From: CAVTJX01 sp963735175
GTDB lineage: Bacteria > Electryoneota > RPQS01
DNA length: 64,000 bases
Assembly (NCBI GenBank): GCA_963735175.1
Contig: CAVTJX010000017.1
Span: 124,001 to 188,000 of the forward strand
Direction of reading: 5' to 3'
Both the position numbers and the translations under genes were made by a program. Shown one piece after another: positions 56,534 to 64,000 of this stretch. Positions within the stretch are counted from its first letter, which is position 1; every line of letters starts with the position of its first letter. The notes beneath the pieces were generated by a model. The model searched no databases, was not told the DNA's origin, and saw only the letters and a program-made list of their open reading frames with translations.

Positions 56534-58965
56534 ATGCGGATTTGGCTGCTCGCACTTCTGCTGCTCGTTTGCATCACCACGGCCTTTGCCGCTGTTCCGC
56601 CGTCTGTCTACTTTGTGGAGAACCAGGGACAGTGGCAAGGCGAGTTTCGCTACCGTGCCGCGTTGGGGCATGGAGTTGCGTTTGTGACGGAACGGGGCCT
56701 CGTCCTCGACCTCCGAGCAAAGGATGAAGGCGGAAGGATGAAGGATGAGGGAAGAGGGCAGGGCGAGCATTCATTCGCACCCGTTGACGGGGGGGCAAGG
56801 GGGGGTGGATCTGTCCGTGGGCATGTGCTGCGACTGACGTTTTTAGATGCGAGCGCTTGCCCGGACATGCTGGGATTGGACAAGCTGGCGAGTTACAGCA
56901 ACTACTTCCTCGGGCGGGATAGCAGCCGGTGGAAGAGCCGCGTGGGACATTACCAGCGGGTGCTCTCGCAAGAGGTCTGGCCGGGAATCAATGTAGAATA
57001 CGTGCTGAAGCCCGGAGGTGTAGAGCTGGTTTACCATCTGCAAGCCGGGGCCGATCCGGTGCAGATCCAGCTTCAGATCGAGGGCCTGTCTGCGCCATTG
57101 AGCTTGGATGCTGCTGGCAACCTTGTGCTGCCGACCTCCCTCGGCCCGTTGGTCGAACAAGCCCCCACCGCCTTCCAGCAAGGCCGCGCCATTCCCTGCC
57201 GCTATCGCGTTTCCGGTGATTCGACTTACAGCTTCAGCCTTGACGGTTACGATCCGCAGCAGGAACTGATGATCGATCCACTGCTCTACAGCACCTTCTT
57301 CGGGGGGAATGGTGAAGATGGATTCGAGTGCTTACAGATCGATTCCCACGATCAAACGCTGGTTGTTGCCGGTTTTACGGATTCCTTCACATTGCCTACA
57401 ACGACTGGAGCCTATCAGGATTCGCTGCATGGAATCTACGATTGTTTTGTCACCCGCTTTGCCGCTGATGGCCGGTCATTGGTCTTCAGCACCTATCTCG
57501 GTGGTATTAGCAGCGAGTTGCCTCACTGCCTTGAACTGAATCCGGCCGGTGAAATCAACGTGGGCGGCTCTACCCATAGCGTGGATTGGCCCCTATCAGC
57601 GGATGCCGTGGACACGGTTTTTTCTGGTTCGTCGGAAGCTTTCTTCGGCCGACTTTCCGCTGACGGCACGACACTGGCCTTCAGCAGCTATTGGGGAGGA
57701 GTGGGAGGAGGATAATATGCTTGACATGCAAATGGAAAGCATTGGCCTTGTGTATCTCTATGGCTTCACAGATTCCCCCAACTTCACTGTCACTGGCGAT
57801 GCGCTATTCCCGCAATTCAAGGGAAACCAAGCGGCTTATATCTCCGTCTTTAACCCGGCCACAACACAAATCCTCTATTCCACCTTCTTTCCCGGGACAC
57901 ATGATGTCTATGCATGCCAGTTAGTAGTGCTCGAGCCCATGCGTGTGTGGATTACAGGGTATACGGACGAGGCGGGCGGGATCTTAATCACGCCGGATGC
58001 GCTGCAGCCGGATATGCAGCAATTCTATCGTCCGTCCTTCATTACAAAGTTGAATCTGGCTGCCGGGGTGGTGGAATACAGCTCCTATTTTGGCGGCAAT
58101 GGCTTAACGGATATCCGCGCCATTCTTCCGCTGGCAGACGACCGGCTGTTTCTGGCGGGCACTACGCTGTCCACAAATTTCCCGGTCACCAGCGGGGCCT
58201 ATGACACCACGCACACGGGAAATTACATTTACAAGGCATTTGCTATGTATCTTGATTTACCCGCCAGCGTGTTACGTAGCACCCTCTTTGGCATGCGCCA
58301 ACCGGGTGGATCGGTCTTTAATCTGGGTGCTGACATTGTGCCAGCCGACAGCAGTGTCGTTCTCTGCGGCGACGCCGAGGGCATCGGCTTCCCGACGACG
58401 CCCGGCACCATCGACTCCGTAATCGGCCCGGAGTATCCGGACGCGTGGATCGCCGTGCTGTCTGCGGATCTGTCCACACTACGCTATAGCACACTCATGG
58501 GTGGGTATGACAGAAGACTACTTTTCCCGGGTGCAAGTCAGCCCCAACAACACCGTCTGGCTCGCGGGGATGAGTGAATGCTGGAATTTTCCGGTGACGC
58601 CGGATGCGTATCAGCTCAATGAGATCGGCTGGGGCGATGGTGTACTCTGCCAGTTTTCGTTGCCGTGGATTGATGCTGCCGCTGATCCACTCATCCTACA
58701 TCCTTCAGCCTCCAGCCTTTCCGCTTTTCCCAATCCCTTCAATGGCACGACGGAGATTCGGTATGCGTTGCCGCGCGCGGGGCTTGTTTCGCTCAAGGTG
58801 TACGATGTGCTGGGGCGGGAGGTGGGCGTGCTCGTCGATGCGGTGATGGTGGCGGGGGAGCAGCGGGTGGCGTTTGACGCGCGGGGGGTCGCGTCAGGGA
58901 TTTATTTTGTGCGGATGGATGTGGGGGGGATGAGGGTGACGCGGAAGGTGCTCCTCGTGAGGTAG
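56534..58965 (+). CDS. Secreted SBBP beta-propeller protein with sorting domain (two frameshifts, repeat insertion)
   Basis: The corrected length is 809 residues. Start at 56534 for a signal peptide ending A-F-A-A. The N-terminal domain (F-V-E-N-Q-G-Q-W, then N-V-E-Y-V-L-K-P-G-G-V-E) is the one that usually precedes SBBP repeats. Several propeller repeats follow (Y-S-T-F-F-G-G-N-G-E-D; T-Y-L-G-G-I-S; Y-S-S-Y-F-G-G-N-G). The sorting domain ends in F-P-N-P-F-N-G-T-T-E-I and V-T-R-K-V-L-L-V-R. About 30 residues near 60-90 come from an inserted repeat (56720-56815). Net +1 shifts are near 57710 and 58498. Likely a surface-exposed structural or adhesion protein. Confidence 0.8.
56720..56815. repeat. 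Heptamer array plus G-rich dispersed repeat (copy C) inside a coding sequence
   Basis: AAGGATG-type heptamers (56720-56767, six or seven imperfect units) are followed by the G-rich element at 56772-56815 (CGTTGACGGGGGGG then AAGGGGGGGTGG). Copy A at 12367-12410 has the same G-rich part. The block is open in the reading frame (K-D-E-G-G-R-M-K-D-E-G and D-G-G-A-R-G-G-G-S) and interrupts an otherwise continuous domain. Confidence 0.7.
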
Positions 58966-59019
58966 GGGCGCGATTGTCCGTCAGAGACGAGATCTCGACT
59001 TCGTCGGACATCGGACCGC

Positions 59020-59043
59020 GGGCGGGTCTTAGACCCGCCCCTA
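59020..59043. repeat. Palindromic intergenic repeat, family 2, copy 2
   Basis: GGGCGGGTCT then AGACCCGCCCC, a perfect inverted repeat with a central T; near-identical to 5218-5240. It lies between the SBBP gene and the shared terminator. Confidence 0.55.
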
Positions 59044-59068
59044 CAGAGAAAGGTGTCGAAGATTGCAA

Positions 59069-59100
59069 AGGGCGAACCGGATGGTTCGCCCTCTGTTATT
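59069..59100. terminator. Terminator between convergent SBBP and DUF6305 genes
   Basis: A perfect 10-bp stem AGGGCGAACC / GGTTCGCCCT with GGAT loop. On the plus strand it is followed by CTGTTATTATT and on the minus strand by TTTGCAATCTT, so it may serve both sides. Confidence 0.75.
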
Positions 59101-59119
59101 ATTCCTGTACGGTGGCGAT

Positions 59120-59662
59120 CTATTCCGTGGGGCGGTACATCGCCTTCAGCACCGGACCAAGATCGAACGCGGATTTTGCGGTTTCCAGCGGGATCTGCTT
59201 GGCTGCGGCGATGGTGGTGAAGAAGCCGTCGTCGTTGCCGCCCTTGACCACGATCAGTTGCGACGCGCCGTCGGCGCCGAGCTGATTGAACGGGTCGGAG
59301 AGCGCGCCGCGACGGGTGAGACCGCCAAGGTGCAGCGCTACCACCGGCACGCTGGCCGTCTTCGCCGCTTCCAGCAGCCCTTCCACGCGGGCAATCTCAT
59401 CTTCCGCGCTGATCTTGGCCGCGCCCAGACCCTTGCTGCTGCCACCCAGCACCAGCATCACCGAGCCCGTACCGGCCACATCGGCTGCTGTGGCGTTGGG
59501 CAGGTAACGGAAGCTCATCGAATCGCGCGTCAGCAGCGATTTGACCATCAGCACATCGGCGCTCTGGCCGCAGGAGGTCAGCAGAATCGGCTCCGCCGGG
59601 ACCTGCGCCAGCGCCATACCGGACACCAGCAGGACAGCAGCCAGCATCGTCGGAATTTTCAT
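59120..59662 (-). CDS. DUF6305 exported protein
   Basis: A 180-residue protein with signal peptide ending A-L-A-Q (start at 59662; a longer frame extends upstream but covers the neighbour gene). The sequence resembles DUF6305: E-P-I-L-L-T-S-C-G-Q-S-A-D-V near the N-terminus, the V-L-G-G-S-S-K-G-L-G-A-A motif and V-A-L-H-L-G-G-L-T-R-R-G-A-L-S-D, then V-K-G-G-N-D-D-G-F-F-T. It looks like a periplasmic Rossmann-like binding or enzyme domain of unknown function. The ATG overlaps the upstream M14 gene stop (ATGA at 59659-59662). Last gene of the operon. Confidence 0.85.
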   Translation of the reverse strand: MKIPTMLAAVLLVSGMALAQVPAEPILLTSCGQSADVLMVKSLLTRDSMSFRYLPNATAADVAGTGSVMLVLGGSSKGLGAAKISAEDEIARVEGLLEAAKTASVPVVALHLGGLTRRGALSDPFNQLGADGASQLIVVKGGNDDGFFTTIAAAKQIPLETAKSAFDLGPVLKAMYRPTE

Positions 59663-60837
59663 CGTCCTTGCCCTTCTCTTAATGGACTCTTGGATTTGTC
59701 TTGGGGGATGAGAAACGCGCCCAGTCCCTGCGCCGTCACGTCCGCCGCGCGCGGCACGCCGGCCAGTTCGATAACCAGCTCCGGATGCAGAAAGCCGAGC
59801 CCGTCGCAAAGCGCGCGCAGACCCGACAGATGCCGGCCCACCCGCGCTTCAATGGGGATACCCGTCGAATCGTAAGGCACGCGCAACAGATTCGCGCGCG
59901 CCGCCTGAAGATAACAGTCGTCACGGCCCGAGAGCAGCTTGGCGGCGCTGGTGCTGCCGCGCAGCCGCCCCTGCATGATGTTGGCCGATTCGATGAGGAT
60001 CGCCATCGCCGGTGTGGCGTCACCCAGTTCGCGGTGCGACAGCCCGTGGAAATTCGGCGGCGACGGCTCCAGATTAAAGGCCAGCCCTTCGCCCTGCAGA
60101 TTCAGACTCGCCATGGCCGCCACGTCCATTCCGCGTTCGTGAGCGACGATGGCGTTGATGACAGGATACTCGGGCGAGGCTTCATGCAGATCGACGACGA
60201 GGTCGGCCTTCTCCGCCTTCACGAGCGCGGTGATGGCATACGCGGCGCGCTCGGTGAAGTCGCCGCCCGGGCGGCCCGGATAGGCGCGGTTCAGATTGCG
60301 CGTTTCGCCGCCCGAAAGCTGCTGCCCACTGGGGTGATGCAGATACACTTCCGGGTCGGGCCACTGGTCGAGCGGATTTGTAAAGCGGCAACCGAGGCGG
60401 AAACGGCGCGCGCCGCCCGACGTCGCGATTTCATAATTGGCCGGATGACCCTCGCCGGGCTCCGTCGCCGTGAAGGCGGAACGGTTGGCGCGGGGAACGA
60501 CCAGCAGCCGGCCATGGGTCGGGTGCGCGTTCTCCACCAGCACCAGCGCCGCGAGGAAGCCCGCCGCTTCGTTGGGATGCGTTCCGCCCAGCACCACCGC
60601 CGTACCCCCCGGCTGGCCGCTGTCGAAGACGAAAACCTCGGCATCCGCGCGCGTGCCTTTTAAGGCGGGAAAGTAATCGGACAAATGCTTTGTGGCCGTG
60701 AGCGCAGACGAGGGATAAAGCCGCTCGTCCGTGCGTGCTGCCAGAAAATCGCGCCCGGCGATGGCGCACGCGGCGGCGACCAGCACCAAGAGGATGCCGG
60801 CGCGCAGGCGGGTCGTCTGTAAGGTGGCGTTCATCAT
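59659..60837 (-). CDS. M14-family succinylglutamate desuccinylase/aspartoacylase-like protein
   Basis: A 392-residue zinc hydrolase with an N-terminal signal or anchor. Zinc ligands are seen in G-G-T-H-P-N-E-A-A-G (His and Glu) and V-V-D-L-H-E-A-S (His). Family members remove an acyl or amino-acid group from N-acyl amino acids or open gamma-glutamyl-like amides. It is flanked by a tiny membrane protein (ATGA overlap) and DUF6305 (ATGA overlap), so all three are translated together. In this context a gamma-glutamyl or poly-glutamate-derived substrate is plausible but unproven. Confidence 0.85.
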   Translation of the reverse strand: MMNATLQTTRLRAGILLVLVAAACAIAGRDFLAARTDERLYPSSALTATKHLSDYFPALKGTRADAEVFVFDSGQPGGTAVVLGGTHPNEAAGFLAALVLVENAHPTHGRLLVVPRANRSAFTATEPGEGHPANYEIATSGGARRFRLGCRFTNPLDQWPDPEVYLHHPSGQQLSGGETRNLNRAYPGRPGGDFTERAAYAITALVKAEKADLVVDLHEASPEYPVINAIVAHERGMDVAAMASLNLQGEGLAFNLEPSPPNFHGLSHRELGDATPAMAILIESANIMQGRLRGSTSAAKLLSGRDDCYLQAARANLLRVPYDSTGIPIEARVGRHLSGLRALCDGLGFLHPELVIELAGVPRAADVTAQGLGAFLIPQDKSKSPLREGQGR

Positions 60838-61001
60838 TTAATGAGCAGGACCCGCAAAATGAAGGGCACGACGGCCAGCGCGGCGGTGGCTTGCGTCTTC
60901 CAGTTGCCGCCACGCCAGATTTCGCGCACTAATAGCACGGCGGTCACCGCAGCGATCGCCCAATAGCACCAGAAAAGAATTTGCGAGATGATGAAGTACA
61001 T
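60834..61001 (-). CDS. 55-residue membrane protein
   Basis: Read from ATG at 61001 it starts M-Y-F-I-I-S-Q-I-L-F-W-C-Y-W and contains one or two hydrophobic helices (A-I-A-A-V-T-A-V-L-L-V; A-A-L-A-V-V-P-F-I-L-R-V-L-L), ending I-K. It lies 15 bp after DUF2284 and overlaps the M14 gene start by ATGA. It is too short for most gene finders but tightly packed, so it is likely to be real. A small subunit or anchor of the permease or of the M14 enzyme is possible. Confidence 0.7.
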   Translation of the reverse strand: MYFIISQILFWCYWAIAAVTAVLLVREIWRGGNWKTQATAALAVVPFILRVLLIK

Positions 61002-61016
61002 TCAAAAAGTGTTGAA

Positions 61017-61556
61017 TTACTCGACGAGCAGAAAACCGTAGCGATTCATGGGCTGGGTGTAATCCGTGAGCACCTCGATGGGAAAGCCCGCGGCGTGCGC
61101 GGTGGAGAAGACGTCCACGGCCATCGCCTCGGGCGCGGGCCGGATCGACTCCGGACTGCGGCAATCCACCAGTTTGGCCTCGCACTCGGCGCACACGCGG
61201 CAATTGTCCATGTAGAGCGCGAAGGCTTTGGGATGGCCCTGCAAAAACACATCGCGCTCAAGCTTCAGCAGCAATTGATTCATCTGCCGCGCCCAGGGAC
61301 GGCGGTCCTCGGGCTGCTCGACGCGCTTCTCAAAATGGACCATCACCGCCGTCTGGTATTCCGCAAAGAAGCGGCGGCATTCGTCCACTGACGGCGTGTT
61401 GGGCGGGCACGAAGCGTTGCGGCCATAGCCGTCGCAGCCGTAGGCGCATTTCATCCGTACCCATTGCGCCACGACGATCTCCCGCGGATCCATCCAGCGG
61501 AAACTTTCACACCCCCGCGCCCGCAGTAACGCCTCGATCCGTGGTTTATCCACCAT
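61017..61556 (-). CDS. DUF2284 predicted metal-binding protein
   Basis: A 179-residue protein with a cysteine-rich core: V-R-M-K-C-A-Y-G-C-D-G-Y-G-R-N-A-S-C-P-P-N-T-P, then C-R-V-C-A-E-C-E-A-K-L-V-D-C. At least five to seven cysteines could hold an Fe-S cluster, as proposed for DUF2284. Its ATG overlaps the permease TAA by one base (TAATG at 61554-61558). No signal peptide, so it is cytoplasmic. Its position in a transport/hydrolysis operon suggests a role in sensing or processing the imported product; this is inference. Confidence 0.88.
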   Translation of the reverse strand: MVDKPRIEALLRARGCESFRWMDPREIVVAQWVRMKCAYGCDGYGRNASCPPNTPSVDECRRFFAEYQTAVMVHFEKRVEQPEDRRPWARQMNQLLLKLERDVFLQGHPKAFALYMDNCRVCAECEAKLVDCRSPESIRPAPEAMAVDVFSTAHAAGFPIEVLTDYTQPMNRYGFLLVE

Positions 61557-62828
61557 TATCCGAGTCCCAGCAGTTTCGCCAGCGGGTTCGCCCAGTAGAT
61601 CATGGCCAGCGCCCAGAGGATTGCGAGCACCGCCGGGATCGCGCAGTATTTCAGAATGCGGTTCGGCTGTTCGTCGACCACCGGCGCGCTGAGGATCACC
61701 GCGAGGCGCGTCGGCGGCAGAAAGTCCCCCACCGATGCCATCAGCGACAGCGCCGCGGCGACGATGATGGCGTTCTGTTGCAACAGCGCCAGCAGTAGCG
61801 GCACGCCAAGGACACTGGCCGAGCCGTAGGCGGACACGCCGCCGAACAACGGCACGAGCACGGCCATCCCCACGAACAGCATCACCGACGGCAGTTCCAG
61901 CGTGTTCACCACAATGAAGCCGCGCGCCCCCGTCAGTGTCAGGATCTCGATAAACATGCCGATCCCAGCCAGCAAGCCGACGATGGGCAGCGACTGGCGA
62001 ATCGCCCACGAGAGCGTGTCGCCGATGACCACGCGCTCCCCCGTGAACAGGCCGAGGATCCCCGCCAGCACGAACATCAGCGGCACGCCGATATAGGGCA
62101 CATACTGCGGCAACGCCTTGCCGCCGAAGAGCAGCGCGAGCAGCAACAGCAGCGGCAAAAAGAGCTTGAAACCGTACTCGCCATAGCGCGAGGGCGGCAG
62201 CTTGGAAATCACGTCCGGATGGCTGAGGCCCTTTGGCGCTCTTGCCCGCGATAATGAAGGCGCAGACGATGGCCAGCGGCACCGCCGCAATCAGCAGCGG
62301 CCAGCCGAAGCCGACGTAGGGCATATCGACGCCCGAGCCGATGAGCATCGCCGCGATGTTCACCGGCGGCGCGACCATGCCGAAAAAAGCGGCGGTGGCG
62401 ATGAACGCTCCGGTCCGCGCCCGCGACAAGCCCGCGCTGAGCAGCACCGGGGCAATCATCGCGCCGGTGGTCAGCACGCAGGGCGCGGTCAGTCCCGTCA
62501 GCATGCCGGGAAACATCACGAAGAGCGTAAGCAGCACGAGCAGCAGCCGCGGCCAGCGCCCGAGCGAGCGCACCGTGACGGTGTTCAGCGTGGCCAGCGC
62601 GCCCGAGCGCTCGAAGACCGCCATGAAGAACAGCGACGTCACCACGAGCAGAATCGGGTCGAGGTAGAGCATCGTGCCCTCGACGAGTTCGCGCACGGGC
62701 AAGCCGTTTCCGGCAATCAACGCGCCGGCGACGGAAGCCAGGAAGAGCGCGATCCCGGTGGGCCAGCGCAGGACGAACACGCCCAGCGACAGCGCCGCGA
62801 CCATCCCCAGCAGAGCCCAGCCTTCCAT
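61556..62828 (-). CDS. Multi-pass permease, TRAP large-subunit (DctM)-like (one frameshift)
   Basis: The corrected length of 423 residues with about 10-12 membrane helices. The pattern of an early L-F-F-M-A-V-F-E-R-S-G-A, then L-T-A-P-C-V-L-T-T-G-A-M-I-A-P and V-A-P-P-V-N-I-A-A-M-L is that of the DctM/ion-transporter (IT) superfamily, although SLC13- or GntP-like carriers look similar. No DctP or DctQ gene is seen nearby. A net +1 shift lies near 62235, in the cytoplasmic loop. It follows PgsW by 81 bp. It probably moves an organic anion (for example a glutamyl or glutamate derivative) across the inner membrane. Confidence 0.75.
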
Positions 62829-62909
62829 CAGCGGGCTTCCGGCATGTTGGCTGAGAGGTGCGGTTGACGATTCAATAATGTCATATGAGATTTAGATTCG
62901 AAAATCAAA

Positions 62910-63920
62910 TCAGGGTCGGGTCGGAGTCGGCCCGTGCAGAAAGTAAATTGGCGCTTGTCCGGGTGGGAGCAGCGGCGACGGATCAAAGGGCAGCCCGGCG
63001 GCGGTGGCAATGCCTTCGATGTGCAGCAGATTAAGCACCGGCACACCCGCCGCAAGAAAATCAAACACGATTCCGTCGACCGGCGCTTCGCCCTCGCCAC
63101 TGCGCCAGACGTCACTGGCGGGGTCGATCCAGCCGCCGGGAAGTTCGCGGCCTTCTTTACCCTTGCCCAGCATGGCCTGATTGCCGCCAATGTTGATGAG
63201 CAAGGTGTAGCTCTTCGGCGAGCCAAGCTGCTCGCGGCGCAGTGCCGACTGCGTTTTCAGCGAGCGTGACTTTAGAAACGAGTAGCCGAGGCTGTCGGCC
63301 TTGTGACGCAGAAAGGCTTTGCTGTCTACCGGCAGGCCGCCGCCCACGTCGCCCGTGCCGCCCAGCGTCACGAAATCGCTGCGATACATCAGCATTCCGT
63401 CGCGGTAGAGCGTGTCCTCAATATCCAGCCACGTGAATGCTTCCTCGTTCGCGCCGTAGCTCGACGCGCCAAGCGAGCAGACGCGCAGCGAGGAGACATT
63501 CAAGGTTTCCAGCGCCATCAACACGGCGAGGTTCATGCCGGGGAAAGAGCCTGTCATCGCCACTAACACGGAATCCCCCGCGCCGATGCCATGATCGATC
63601 AGCACGCGCACCACGTACGCCGCAAAATCCGGATTCGCCGCCGTCCGCTTGGCCTTCAGCGAGCCCAGCGTCGTCGTGATCGTGGAATACTCGACACCGA
63701 TCAGCCCCGTGCGATGCGGATCGACCACCGGGTCATAGAGTCCCAGCGCCAGCTTCTGCGCATAGAGGACCGCCTCCGCCCGACGCTGCCGCTTGGCCGC
63801 CTCCAGCATCAGACTGTACGCCGGATGCCGCCGCGGCACAGCAAACGCCACCTCCGCTACCAGCAGCAGGGCAACGAGCAGCAGTATTTTATTACGGTCG
63901 TGGCGGGTGGTACGGTTCAT
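62910..63920 (-). CDS. PgsW-like poly-gamma-glutamate system protein
   Basis: A 336-residue exported protein with a signal anchor (L-L-L-V-A-L-L-L-V-A-E-V-A-F-A). The body matches the poly-gamma-glutamate system protein family: M-T-G-S-F-P-G-M-N-L-A-V-L-M-A-L-E, S-L-G-A-S-S-Y-G-A-N, F-T-W-L-D-I-E-D, G-G-T-G-D-V-G-G-G-L, and the C-terminal P-V-L-N-L-L-H-I-E-G-I-A. In known loci this protein accompanies PgsB/PgsC and gamma-glutamyltransferase genes. Here the gene just upstream is a gamma-glutamyltransferase, which supports the assignment; pgsB and pgsC are not in the window. Confidence 0.88.
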   Translation of the reverse strand: MNRTTRHDRNKILLLVALLLVAEVAFAVPRRHPAYSLMLEAAKRQRRAEAVLYAQKLALGLYDPVVDPHRTGLIGVEYSTITTTLGSLKAKRTAANPDFAAYVVRVLIDHGIGAGDSVLVAMTGSFPGMNLAVLMALETLNVSSLRVCSLGASSYGANEEAFTWLDIEDTLYRDGMLMYRSDFVTLGGTGDVGGGLPVDSKAFLRHKADSLGYSFLKSRSLKTQSALRREQLGSPKSYTLLINIGGNQAMLGKGKEGRELPGGWIDPASDVWRSGEGEAPVDGIVFDFLAAGVPVLNLLHIEGIATAAGLPFDPSPLLPPGQAPIYFLHGPTPTRP

Positions 63921-63949
63921 GAAGATCAGTCAGCGTTGGCCAGTCTATG

Positions 63950-64000
63950 CTAATATCCCGCCGGTGCGCCGTCGCGGCGGGGGTCGGCGGCGCCGGTCAG
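63950..64000 (-). CDS. ggt: Gamma-glutamyltransferase, last 16 codons (partial)
   Basis: The minus-strand sequence at the window edge ends in T-G-A-A-D-P-R-R-D-G-A-P-A-G-Y then TAG at 63950-63952. A-A-D-P-R-R-D-G-x-x-x-G-Y is the characteristic C-terminus of gamma-glutamyltransferases, so the gene continues beyond 64000. It lies 29 bp before the PgsW-like gene, in the same direction, and heads or joins the operon. It would hydrolyse or transfer gamma-glutamyl groups. Only 16 residues are visible, so confidence rests on that tail and on the context. Confidence 0.75.
   Translation of the reverse strand: MTGAADPRRDGAPAGY

Noticed and set aside
1..64000. tRNA, rRNA, prophage, restriction or toxin-antitoxin genes
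   Set aside because: I looked on both strands for tRNA cloverleaf features, integrases, transposases and defence genes and saw none.

Overview
The window is a dense, roughly 60% GC bacterial chromosome segment. It carries a Gram-negative envelope toolkit: a TonB-dependent receptor, an outer-membrane beta-barrel, many lipoproteins, and secreted proteins ending in a Y-P-N-P-F-N-P type C-terminal sorting domain. Together with lamin-tail and SBBP-repeat secreted proteins, type III glutamine synthetase and a SUF (not ISC) Fe-S system, this points to an uncultured lineage of the FCB superphylum (Zixibacteria/KSB1/Latescibacteria-like). That placement is inference from gene content only. About half of the larger genes are split by one-base frameshifts, and nearly all are net +1. 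Where I could read the site, the extra base usually lengthens a short homopolymer (for example GG to GGG). Removing one base per site restores a length divisible by three and a normal family length, so I annotate these as single genes with probable sequencing or assembly errors.

Layout. 1-2.5 kb (minus): PLP synthase pdxS-pdxT, a HAD phosphatase and a lipoprotein, with stop-start overlaps at the last two junctions. 2.8-5.1 kb: a membrane PAS sensor with a receiver-like tail. 5.3 kb: a lone flgB. 6-9.2 kb: a secreted lamin-tail protein. 9.5-11.8 kb: prephenate dehydrogenase preceded by a paralogue that has lost the nucleotide-binding and catalytic motifs. 12.5-21.2 kb: an extended SUF locus in the order Rrf2 regulator, sufC, DsbD-alpha-like protein, glycosyltransferase, lipoprotein, sufB, sufD, Rieske protein, sufS, sufU. 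21.6-22.6 kb: a methyltransferase-like protein. 22.8-27.1 kb: a TPP riboswitch with terminator controlling a TonB receptor and a sodium/solute symporter, a probable thiamine uptake unit. 27.9-31.5 kb: a very large GH13 protein. 31.6-35 kb: a multi-PAS sensor without a kinase. 35.3-36.6 kb: a PPi-type phosphofructokinase. 36.9-38.8 kb: RecQ, with a perfect 12-7-12 dyad over its promoter. 38.9-41.3 kb: DUF438/hemerythrin-PAS, DUF1858-DUF2249 and a DUF2703 lipoprotein. 41.4-46.8 kb: an Ntn-hydrolase, an outer-membrane protein, rubrerythrin, a CoA-transferase and a hypothetical gene. 47.1-49.3 kb: glnN. 49.5-59 kb: secreted proteins and lipoproteins with a tautomerase and a thioesterase. 59.1-64 kb (minus): a compact operon of gamma-glutamyltransferase (C-terminal end only), PgsW-like poly-gamma-glutamate system protein, membrane permease, DUF2284, a 55-aa membrane protein, an M14 desuccinylase-like enzyme and DUF6305.

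The strongest candidates for undescribed biology are the gamma-glutamyl/PgsW/permease/DUF2284/M14/DUF6305 operon, the TyrA pseudo-enzyme pair, the TPP-controlled receptor plus symporter, and a family of G-rich/heptamer repeats, two of which are inserted in frame inside protein-coding genes. Promoters follow a uniform pattern: TTGACA-like -35, exactly 17 bp, TATnnT-like -10. I saw no tRNA, rRNA, CRISPR array or transposase gene.
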